7,034 nucleotides of DNA, from contig QNDZ01000088.1 in NCBI GenBank assembly GCA_003646055.1, positions 1-7,034 of the forward strand, written 5' to 3'. The stretch comes from a bacterium (lineage in GTDB: Bacteria; Hydrothermota; UBA3072; B12-G15). Made by a program: the position numbers and the translations under genes. The notes beneath the pieces are model-generated. The model did no database searches and was not told where the DNA came from. It saw nothing but the letters and a program-made list of their open reading frames with translations. This document shows, piece by piece, positions 1 to 5,697 of the stretch (positions are counted from its first letter, which is position 1; the number at the start of each line of letters is the position of its first letter).

Positions 1-7
1 AATAATT

Positions 8-625
8 TCAACATCCCTTCAAAAGTGCCATCAGTCCTTCCAGAAATAGCATTTTTCCACCCCTTGATGGATGCCTGAGATAATATACATTCTTAACAAA
101 TGATTTTAGTACGCCTTCAGCAACCCTGCCAATCCCAACTATTTTCTCTGGCTTGAATAAATCAATCACCATCTTCAGATACACCTTTCCCTCTTCAAGT
201 TCTGACATGGCAGGTCTTCTGTTGGACATCAGTTTATCAGGTTCATGGGGATGAAAAGGGAAGGCATTCCATACAACAGGAATAATCCTGTTATCCTTCA
301 TCCCCTTCCAGAAAATGGAAGCAGTTCTTTCAGAAACAATACGGCTCAGAAAAATTCTTTCCCTTATTTCTTCAAAAACTGGATGGCTCAAAGAGAGTAT
401 TACATCCCCACTTGTAAATGGAATACCAGTTATCCTTGCCCCAAGATAACCAGGTGCCTCACCAACAAAAAGAATCCCTGAGTTTTTCTCACGGATTGCC
501 TCAAAGAATATGCGCAGGTTATTCAGAATCCTGTCATCTACATAGGGATTAAATACACCTTCACTGTTCTTTCTATCCCCAAGGAGCCTGAGTAAATCCT
601 CCATAGGATTTATTATCATGCCCAT
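8..625 (-). CDS. Uracil-DNA glycosylase superfamily protein
   Basis: This 205-residue protein belongs to the uracil-DNA glycosylase superfamily, whose members remove uracil or other damaged bases from DNA in the cytoplasm. What I see: a GEAPG motif at residues 55-59, in the position of the first active-site motif of iron-sulfur (family 4/5) glycosylases; a TGIPFTS stretch at about 66-72; WNAFPFHPH at 119-127; and the second conserved motif RHPSRGG at 184-190, with the HPS triad. The order and spacing fit a family of about 200 residues usually annotated simply as uracil-DNA glycosylase. The four-cysteine iron-sulfur pattern of families 4/5 is absent: the only cysteine is the last residue. The start is uncertain. 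ATGs lie at 625, 619 and 604 on this strand and none has a Shine-Dalgarno sequence. A promoter-like element ends just upstream of 604, which would give a 198-residue protein starting MEDLLRL. The gene stands alone, divergent from the glycosyltransferase. The fold assignment is firm; actual uracil excision is inferred. Confidence 0.85.
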   Translation of the reverse strand: MGMIINPMEDLLRLLGDRKNSEGVFNPYVDDRILNNLRIFFEAIREKNSGILFVGEAPGYLGARITGIPFTSGDVILSLSHPVFEEIRERIFLSRIVSERTASIFWKGMKDNRIIPVVWNAFPFHPHEPDKLMSNRRPAMSELEEGKVYLKMVIDLFKPEKIVGIGRVAEGVLKSFVKNVYYLRHPSRGGKMLFLEGLMALLKGC

Positions 626-639
626 TCAGAAAAAATCAA
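612..639 (-). promoter_or_regulatory. Possible promoter of the glycosylase gene
   Basis: On the minus strand TTGATT (639-634) is followed after 16 bases by GATAAT (617-612), a plausible -35/-10 pair. It overlaps the 625 and 619 start codons and sits 7 bases upstream of the ATG at 604, so if used it implies a leaderless transcript beginning at that inner start. The first base of the -10 box is G rather than the well-conserved T, so this is weaker than the other promoters in the window. Confidence 0.35.
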
Positions 640-655
640 CAGGTATATTTTGTCC

Positions 656-682
656 TTGACTTTTTATCCAGGGGTGTAAAAT
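656..682 (+). promoter_or_regulatory. Promoter of the glycosyltransferase-acyltransferase unit
   Basis: TTGACT (656-661) and TAAAAT (677-682) form a sigma-70-like promoter with a slightly short 15-base spacer. The -10 box ends 10 bases before the ATG at 693, leaving a leader of only a few bases and no room for a ribosome binding site. It is divergent from, and does not overlap, the proposed glycosylase promoter. Confidence 0.55.
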
Positions 683-692
683 TAACTAAACC

Positions 693-1793
693 ATGAATGC
701 AATACTCCTATTCATTGAATGGATAACTGGATTTCTCCTCTTTTCAGCAAAAAAATTGCTGAGAAGGAAAACAGGGGATGTAAAAAATCCCGGCAGGGTA
801 TCTGTTATTATTCCTGCAAGGAATGAGGAGCATTCCTTACCCCACCTGCTTGATTCCCTCAAAAACCAGACACTTAAACCCTATGAAATCATTGTTGTTG
901 ACGATGGTTCAGAGGATAAAACCTCTGAGATTGCAAAAAAATACGGTGCAATGGTTGTGAGGAACGAAAAAGTGGAAAAGGGGTGGACTGGAAAATCCTG
1001 GGCAGTGTGGAGGGGATTCCTTAAATCAAGTGGTGACATACTTGTATTCCTTGATGCAGATGTGAGGTTAAAACCTGAGGCAATTGAGGAATTGATTTAT
1101 TTAAGGGGAAAAACCAATGGTGTCATATCTGTTTTCCCCTATCATTACACAGAGAGGCTCTATGAGAAGTTTTCCATACTATTTAACTTTCTGGGTGCAT
1201 TAACATTCACCTCTCCCTTTGAGAGGGTGCTGAAAAAGGGTGGGATGTGTGGTGCTGTCCTTATCTGCACAAGGGATGATTATGTAAAGATTGGAGGACA
1301 CAGCAGTGTGAGGGCAGAGATTGTTGAGGATATGGCACTCGGAAGGATGTTTGAGGAGGAGGGTACACCTGTTGAAACATATCTTGGTTACAGACTTGTA
1401 TCATTCAGGATGTATCCAGATGGATACATGAGCCTTGTTGAGGGATTCACAAAGAACACAGCAAAGGGTGCATTATCCATCAGCCTCCCTACCCTATCAC
1501 TCCTCATCTTCTGGTTTTCAGGGCTTCTATCAACAGGTATTGTCTTTTTCTTAAACCTTCTAAGAGGAACTCTTGAGTTAAACCACTATGCAATCTTCTA
1601 CTTTCTATACACCTTACAGTTGCTTTCACTGGGGAGGTTCATAGGGAACTTCGGTTTCATTCTCCCTGTTTTCCACATATTCCCATCAGTTTTCTTCCTC
1701 TCAATATTTCTAAATTCCATATACAGGTACTACATCAGGGGCATTGTTTCCTGGAAGGACAGAGCCATATCAATCAGGGGATGGGGAAAATGA
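693..1793 (+). CDS. Membrane-anchored family 2 glycosyltransferase, CrtQ/HpnB-like
   Basis: A 366-residue GT-A fold glycosyltransferase expected to transfer a sugar from a nucleotide-sugar donor to a lipid or terpenoid acceptor at the cytoplasmic face of the inner membrane. Visible: an N-terminal hydrophobic anchor (about 3-18); the start of the catalytic domain VSVIIPARNEE (36-46); DDGS (70-73) for nucleotide binding; GWTGKSWA (98-105); the metal-binding DAD (121-123); the probable catalytic acidic pair in VEDMALG (211-217); SFRMYP near 237-242; then several C-terminal membrane segments (about 264-290, 298-318, 320-342). GWTGK.WA together with the FRMYP...EGFTKN..KGA region resembles the CrtQ (diaponeurosporenoate glycosyltransferase) and hopanoid-associated HpnB groups. 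No carotenoid or hopanoid gene is visible nearby, so the substrate is open. ATG 693 is the only reasonable start, because an in-frame TAA lies at 687-689. It has no Shine-Dalgarno sequence. Its stop overlaps the start of the next gene by 4 bases (ATGA), so the two are probably co-translated. Confidence 0.88.
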   Translation: MNAILLFIEWITGFLLFSAKKLLRRKTGDVKNPGRVSVIIPARNEEHSLPHLLDSLKNQTLKPYEIIVVDDGSEDKTSEIAKKYGAMVVRNEKVEKGWTGKSWAVWRGFLKSSGDILVFLDADVRLKPEAIEELIYLRGKTNGVISVFPYHYTERLYEKFSILFNFLGALTFTSPFERVLKKGGMCGAVLICTRDDYVKIGGHSSVRAEIVEDMALGRMFEEEGTPVETYLGYRLVSFRMYPDGYMSLVEGFTKNTAKGALSISLPTLSLLIFWFSGLLSTGIVFFLNLLRGTLELNHYAIFYFLYTLQLLSLGRFIGNFGFILPVFHIFPSVFFLSIFLNSIYRYYIRGIVSWKDRAISIRGWGK

Positions 1794-2407
1794 ATGTACT
1801 AAGCCTGAGTATCCTCTCCTTCTTATCAGGTTCACTCATGTTCTCATACTGGATTGGGAAACTACTTGGTGTTGACCTGCGCAACATAAGGGATGGTAAT
1901 CCAGGTGCATTCAACCTCTGGCATGCAAAGGGACCTTTCTGGGGCTCCCTTGGTGTGGTGCTTGACTTTATGAAGGGGTTTCTTCCTGCCTTCATCATTA
2001 TTAAATCAGGGCTTGTGTCAGGATGGGGGGTAATCCCTGTCGGAATTGCACCTGTTCTGGGTCATGCATTCTCACCATTCATGGGGTTCAAAGGAGGAAA
2101 GGCAATAGATGTGAGTTTTGGTGTCTGGAGCGGGATTGAATTCTTCAGGGTTTCCCTTGCATGGGCAATATGCCTGCTCTTCCTGTTTATTATAATAAAG
2201 ATCATCCTTAGAAGGGAGGTCTCACCTAAAAACAGTGCCACGATTATCCTCATGGGAATGCTACCTGTTTCTGTGTTCATGTTCTTCTCTGGTGTAAGTA
2301 ACCTGATTATAATTCTGTGGTTTCTCAACCTCTTCCTCCTCCTCTGCACCCACCATGCAGAGGTATCAGAGGCAATCCCCTTCTTCAGACAGGAAAAAAC
2401 AATATAG
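1790..2407 (+). CDS. Divergent PlsY-like membrane acyltransferase
   Basis: A 205-residue polytopic membrane protein of the PlsY family; true PlsY moves an acyl group from acyl-phosphate to glycerol-3-phosphate. All three PlsY signature regions can be found but are altered. Motif 1 reads RDGNPGAFN (34-42), where PlsY has SGSGN.GATN. Motif 2 is LDFMKG (58-63). Motif 3 is GHAFSPFMGFKGGK (91-104), followed by AIDV where PlsY usually has GVAT. Hydrophobic segments lie at about 3-22, 50-72, 80-98, 120-139 and 150-186. I chose ATG 1790 because it gives a four-base ATGA overlap with the glycosyltransferase stop and has GGGGA about 4 bases upstream. The in-frame ATG at 1781 (three residues longer) directly abuts the AGGGG. 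The altered motifs and the coupling to a glycosyltransferase suggest an acceptor other than glycerol-3-phosphate, perhaps the glycosylated product. That is inference; ordinary phosphatidic acid synthesis remains possible. Its stop lies 17 bases from the end of the convergent hydrolase gene. Confidence 0.82.
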   Translation: MNVLSLSILSFLSGSLMFSYWIGKLLGVDLRNIRDGNPGAFNLWHAKGPFWGSLGVVLDFMKGFLPAFIIIKSGLVSGWGVIPVGIAPVLGHAFSPFMGFKGGKAIDVSFGVWSGIEFFRVSLAWAICLLFLFIIIKIILRREVSPKNSATIILMGMLPVSVFMFFSGVSNLIIILWFLNLFLLLCTHHAEVSEAIPFFRQEKTI

Positions 2408-2424
2408 ACCTTATCAGAATTTAA

Positions 2425-3141
2425 CTATTTATGTATTGTCAGGGCATAATTTTTGATAAATTCATCTATCAGAGGCAAAACTGCTGAATTGTAAGGCAAC
2501 CCATGTCCGCTTTCATTAACTATATGCAGTTCTTTTTCGCCTTTTAGCCACTTATCAAAAATCACTACATTCTTTGGAGAGAGAATGTCATCATTTTTTG
2601 AAAATATAAGAAGTGTCGGTATAGAAAGTCCTTTTACATATTGGGGTGTATCTCTTACAATTTCCAGAAGACTTAATAGTGAACCAATGTTAAAATTATG
2701 AAAAACCAAATCATTATTATTGGAATTCCCATTCTTTTTTAAAAGAAAGGCACTTATTTTGGGTTCATGCCTGAGTATAAACTCAAGTCCTTTGGCCAAT
2801 CTGTAAACAGGATTTAAGGCAAGAATCCCTTTAACTGGAAATTTGCTTGCAAGATAGAATGCCAAATTTGCACCAATAGAATTCCCCCCTACAAAAATCT
2901 CATCAACCTTTTCATTAAACTTCCGGAATGATTCTTCTACTCCCATCAGTAATTCCTCTTTGCTCAGTTGAAGCACATCCCTCCAGCAGGTTTCATACTC
3001 TCTGGGGCAAAGACCATGCCTTGGTAAATTAGGCGTTTCAACACAATACCCCTTTTCTTCCAGAGACTTTTTCACATAAGCAAGCTCCCCTGAATTCTTT
3101 GTTATACCATGAAGAAGAAAGATACCTATTTTACTACCCAT
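2425..3141 (-). CDS. Alpha/beta hydrolase, Est30/monoacylglycerol-lipase type
   Basis: A 238-residue cytoplasmic serine hydrolase, probably a carboxylesterase or lysophospholipase-like enzyme. Numbered from the chosen start: the LLHG turn (9-12) for the oxyanion hole; the nucleophile elbow GNSIG (86-90) with Ser88; the acid in KNDDIL (Asp184, with Asp185 adjacent); and the base in ESGHG (His213). The triad order and the length of about 240 residues fit the Est30 family. There is no signal peptide. The start at 3141 is preferred because AGGAGG lies 8 bases upstream and because the longer version from ATG 3198 would begin inside the gene's own -35 box. The gene stands alone and is convergent with the PlsY-like gene. 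Base use is unlike its neighbours: Phe is TTT in 11 of 13 codons and Asn is AAT in 17 of 18, whereas mtaB uses TTC in about two thirds of its Phe codons. This suggests recent acquisition. The substrate is unknown. Confidence 0.87.
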   Translation of the reverse strand: MGSKIGIFLLHGITKNSGELAYVKKSLEEKGYCVETPNLPRHGLCPREYETCWRDVLQLSKEELLMGVEESFRKFNEKVDEIFVGGNSIGANLAFYLASKFPVKGILALNPVYRLAKGLEFILRHEPKISAFLLKKNGNSNNNDLVFHNFNIGSLLSLLEIVRDTPQYVKGLSIPTLLIFSKNDDILSPKNVVIFDKWLKGEKELHIVNESGHGLPYNSAVLPLIDEFIKNYALTIHK

Positions 3142-3149
3142 CTTCTCAT

Positions 3150-3155
3150 CCTCCT
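3150..3155 (-). promoter_or_regulatory. Shine-Dalgarno site that fixes the hydrolase start
   Basis: On the minus strand AGGAGG (3155-3150) lies 8 bases before the ATG at 3141, ideal spacing for ribosome binding. It decides between this start and the upstream ATG at 3198. It is also the only canonical ribosome site in the window belonging to a first-in-transcript gene. Confidence 0.8.
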
Positions 3156-3170
3156 TTTTTATGTTTAACC

Positions 3171-3198
3171 ATGATACAAAAGAAATGATAGATGTCAA
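3171..3198 (-). promoter_or_regulatory. Promoter of the alpha/beta hydrolase gene
   Basis: On the minus strand a perfect -35 box TTGACA (3198-3193) is followed after 16 bases by TATCAT (3176-3171), five of six matches to the -10 consensus. Transcription would start near 3164, giving a leader of about 20 bases that contains the AGGAGG site. It points away from the mtaB promoter, with 24 bases between the two -35 boxes. Confidence 0.65.
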
Positions 3199-3222
3199 TC
3201 AGTGAATTCAAACTTAAAGATT

Positions 3223-3250
3223 TTGACACCTGTATAAATTAACTTATATT
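3223..3250 (+). promoter_or_regulatory. Promoter of the mtaB-miaB-lapA-lapB operon
   Basis: A perfect TTGACA (3223-3228) is followed after 16 bases by TATATT (3245-3250), five of six matches to TATAAT. The -10 box ends 7 bases before the ATG at 3258, so the predicted first transcribed base falls at or next to the A of the start codon. The upstream sequence TTTATTGGC contains no Shine-Dalgarno, which fits a leaderless mRNA. Confidence 0.65.
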
Positions 3251-3257
3251 TATTGGC

Positions 3258-4424
3258 ATGAAGGTTGCTATACTCACACTTGGGTGCAAGTTGAATCAAT
3301 ATGAGTCAGAGATGGTGAAGGAGATGCATCTGAAAAGGGGTGATACCATTGTATCACTCAAGGATGCACCTGACCTGGTGTATATCAATACATGCTCTGT
3401 CACAGCAATGGCAGGCCATGAATCAAGAAACCTGTTCCACAGGGCACTTTCAACAGGTGCAGAGGTGAAGGTCATGGGTTGCCATGCAAAACTCTTTCCA
3501 GAAGAGTTTGAAAACGCCATCTTCTTTGACCCTGACACCATAGAGGGAATTAACATCTACCAGGAGAGGATGAGGGCCTATGTACGGATTCAGAAGGGGT
3601 GTGAGAATTTCTGCACATACTGTATTGTCCCCTATGCAAGGGGTGGAAACAGGTCCTTCCCCCCTGAACAGATAATTGAAGAGGTGAAGGAAAAAACACG
3701 GGCTGGATTCCATGAAATTATCCTGACAGGAACACACATTGGAAACTATAATTATAAAGGGGTCAAACTCCCCCATCTAATTAAGATGCTCCTTGATGAA
3801 AATATTCAGGTAAGGCTCAGTTCCCTCAAACCGGACAATATAACCGATGAATTGATAGAACTTTTTGAACATGAAAGACTTGCTCCACATATACACATAT
3901 CCCAGCAGAGCGGGGACAACAGGATACTCAGATGGATGGGGAGAAACTACACAAGGGAGGACACCTTAAGGATAGTGAGTGAACTCCGCAGGATAAGGCC
4001 TGAAATAAACACAGGTGCTGATTTCATTGTTGGGTTTCCTGGAGAGGATGAGGAGGCATTCCAGAACTCAGTAAGGCTTGTTGAGGAGGCATTTATAACA
4101 TACCTGCATGTGTTCAGATACTCACCAAGGCCCTTCACCCTTGCCACCCTCCTGCCCAATCAGGTCCATGATTCTGTCAAGAAAATGAGGAGCAAAATAT
4201 TGAGAAAACTGGGGACAAAAAACAATTATGAATACAGGAAAACAATGGTGGGAAAGGTCTTCAGAGTGATACCTTCAAGGAAGATGGACTACGAAGATAA
4301 GATGTACTACGGATTCACCCCCAATTACATAAGGGTACTCTTCAGTAAAGAACCGGTTCAAAACCCGGTGGATGTAAAAATCACCCACATAACAGAGGAA
4401 AGGACATATGGAGAAAAGGTCTAA
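3258..4424 (+). CDS. mtaB: tRNA t6A37 methylthiotransferase MtaB
   Basis: A 388-residue radical SAM methylthiotransferase predicted to convert t6A37 to ms2t6A37 in tRNAs reading ANN codons, in the cytoplasm. Order of domains: an N-terminal UPF0004/MTTase domain (1 to about 90) with three cysteines for one 4Fe-4S cluster at Cys10 (GCKLNQYES), Cys46 (NTCSVT) and Cys75 (MGCHAK); a radical SAM domain with GCENFCTYC (Cys115, Cys119, Cys122) followed by IVPYARGG; GTHIGNY near 158; and a C-terminal TRAM-like segment from about 330. GCKLNQYES and NTCSVT separate MtaB from MiaB, whose equivalents are GCQMN and NTCAVR. The stretch between the two cluster sites is only 40 residues (Cys75 to Cys115), against 65 in the neighbouring MiaB, so the protein is shorter than usual for MtaB. 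It is the first gene of the operon. ATG 3258 has no Shine-Dalgarno site. Its 3' end overlaps miaB by 17 bases. Confidence 0.93.
   Translation: MKVAILTLGCKLNQYESEMVKEMHLKRGDTIVSLKDAPDLVYINTCSVTAMAGHESRNLFHRALSTGAEVKVMGCHAKLFPEEFENAIFFDPDTIEGINIYQERMRAYVRIQKGCENFCTYCIVPYARGGNRSFPPEQIIEEVKEKTRAGFHEIILTGTHIGNYNYKGVKLPHLIKMLLDENIQVRLSSLKPDNITDELIELFEHERLAPHIHISQQSGDNRILRWMGRNYTREDTLRIVSELRRIRPEINTGADFIVGFPGEDEEAFQNSVRLVEEAFITYLHVFRYSPRPFTLATLLPNQVHDSVKKMRSKILRKLGTKNNYEYRKTMVGKVFRVIPSRKMDYEDKMYYGFTPNYIRVLFSKEPVQNPVDVKITHITEERTYGEKV
4395..4404 (+). promoter_or_regulatory. Ribosome binding site of miaB, inside mtaB
   Basis: GAGGAAAGGA, within the last codons of mtaB, lies 3 bases before the miaB ATG at 4408. 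It supports that start and the 17-base overlap between the two genes, and therefore translational coupling. Confidence 0.55.
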
Positions 4425-5697
4425 GAGGTTCCACATTATAACCTATGGGTGCCAGATGAACCAATACGACTCTGGAATCATTTCTGAGATACTTAAAAAA
4501 GAGGGATACATTCCAGTGAATAATGAGAGAGAGGCAGATGTTGTAATACTCAACACATGTGCAGTCAGGGAACACGCAGAAAAAAGGGTTATTGGAAGGA
4601 TTCACAGCCTTGGAAGACTGAAAAAGCGAAAAAATATAAAGATTGGTGTTGTGGGGTGTATGGCAAAGAGACTTCCTGAACTCCTTGAAATCCCTGAAGT
4701 GGATTTTGTTGCAGGACCAGATGCATACAGAAACCTCCCTGTGATTATAGGAAGAGCAGGGGTGTTTGAAGAGGGAAATCCTTTTGAGGACTACAATGAA
4801 ATCTGGCCTCTGAATAAGGACATATCCGCATATGTTTCCATATCAAGGGGATGCGACAACTTCTGCTCCTATTGCATCGTTCCCTATGTGAGGGGACCAT
4901 TAAGGTCAAGGCCTGTTGATACAATACTTGAAGAGGTTGAATACCTTGTGGGTCAGGGTGTTAAAGAAATCATACTCCTTGGTCAGAACGTGAATGAGTA
5001 CAATTACAAAGGTGTGGGCTTCGCTTCACTCCTTGGAATGGTGGCAGATATAAAGGGGGTTGAGATGTTAAATTTCTTGACATCTCACCCCAAAGATATA
5101 GACTATAACATGTTCAGGGTTATGGCTGAAAAGAAAAATATGGTAAGATACCTGCACCTCCCTGTTCAGGCAGGGAATAATAGGATATTGAAACTGATGA
5201 ACAGACACTATACAGTTGAGGAATACAGAGATACAGTGAAAAGGTTGAGGTCAATTCTTCCTGATGTTACGCTCACAACCGACCTGCTTGTGGGATTTCC
5301 TGGAGAAACAGAAAAGGAGTTTATGGATACCCATGCCCTTGTTGAAGAAATCAGGTTTGACCATGCATTCATGTTCAGATACTCTCCAAGACCAGGCACC
5401 CTTGCCGCACTTATGGAGGACAAACTCACTGATGAAGAAAAGATAAAGAGATTGAGAAAATTGATAGGGGTTCAGAACAGGATAACCAGGGAGAGGAACA
5501 AGGAAATGGTCGGAAAATCCTTCAGGTGCATTGTTATGAAACCTGCAAAGAAGGGTGGATACCTCTGCAAAACATGGACAGGGAAATACATTGCAGTCAG
5601 CGAAAATGTGAATATCGGGGATGTGATTTCGGTTAAGGTAACACATCTAAGAGGTAATACCCCTGTTGGCATAATCCAAAAAGATAAGGAGGAGTAA
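4408..5697 (+). CDS. miaB: tRNA i6A37 methylthiotransferase MiaB
   Basis: A 429-residue radical SAM enzyme that adds a methylthio group to i6A37, giving ms2i6A37 in tRNAs that read codons starting with U. This stabilises codon-anticodon pairing and reading-frame maintenance. The MTTase domain carries Cys15 (YGCQMNQYDS), Cys51 (NTCAVREHAEKR) and Cys84 (GCMAKR). The radical SAM cluster motif GCDNFCSYC (Cys149, Cys153, Cys156) is followed by IVPYVRG. GQNVNEY (192-198), TSHP, HLPVQAG and VGFPGET are all present. A TRAM domain for tRNA binding covers about 362-425. Length, motifs and the NTCAVRE signature make the assignment firm, and nothing is missing. Its start lies inside mtaB and its stop codon TAA shares one base with the lapA start (TAATG), so it is the coupled middle gene of the operon. 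The substrate requires a MiaA prenyltransferase, which is not in this window. Confidence 0.96.
   Translation: MEKRSKRFHIITYGCQMNQYDSGIISEILKKEGYIPVNNEREADVVILNTCAVREHAEKRVIGRIHSLGRLKKRKNIKIGVVGCMAKRLPELLEIPEVDFVAGPDAYRNLPVIIGRAGVFEEGNPFEDYNEIWPLNKDISAYVSISRGCDNFCSYCIVPYVRGPLRSRPVDTILEEVEYLVGQGVKEIILLGQNVNEYNYKGVGFASLLGMVADIKGVEMLNFLTSHPKDIDYNMFRVMAEKKNMVRYLHLPVQAGNNRILKLMNRHYTVEEYRDTVKRLRSILPDVTLTTDLLVGFPGETEKEFMDTHALVEEIRFDHAFMFRYSPRPGTLAALMEDKLTDEEKIKRLRKLIGVQNRITRERNKEMVGKSFRCIVMKPAKKGGYLCKTWTGKYIAVSENVNIGDVISVKVTHLRGNTPVGIIQKDKEE
5686..5692 (+). promoter_or_regulatory. Ribosome binding site of lapA, inside miaB
   Basis: AAGGAGG, coding part of the KDKEE tail of MiaB, lies 4 bases before the lapA ATG. 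It is a strong but closely spaced Shine-Dalgarno sequence supporting reinitiation at the TAATG junction. Confidence 0.65.

Noticed and set aside
245..481. 78-codon plus-strand reading frame opposite the glycosylase gene
   Set aside because: It is a shadow of the minus-strand gene, with no ribosome site and no recognisable protein pattern.
1781..1789. Three-residue longer PlsY-like protein starting at 1781
   Set aside because: AGGGG directly abuts this ATG, leaving no spacing. ATG 1790 gives the usual ATGA overlap and a better placed purine stretch.
693..2407. Assigning the pair to a carotenoid or hopanoid gene cluster
   Set aside because: No phytoene/squalene synthase, desaturase, cyclase or HpnA/C/D/E gene is present in the window, so similarity of the glycosyltransferase alone does not justify it.
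2408..2460. Terminator between the convergent acyltransferase and hydrolase genes
   Set aside because: Only a weak TTATCA/TGATAA inverted repeat with a loop of about 38 bases is present, with no GC-rich stem or T-run. I cannot support an intrinsic terminator.
3142..3198. Longer hydrolase with 19 extra N-terminal residues
   Set aside because: The ATG at 3198 coincides with the -35 box of the gene's own promoter and lacks a ribosome site, while ATG 3141 has AGGAGG at ideal spacing.
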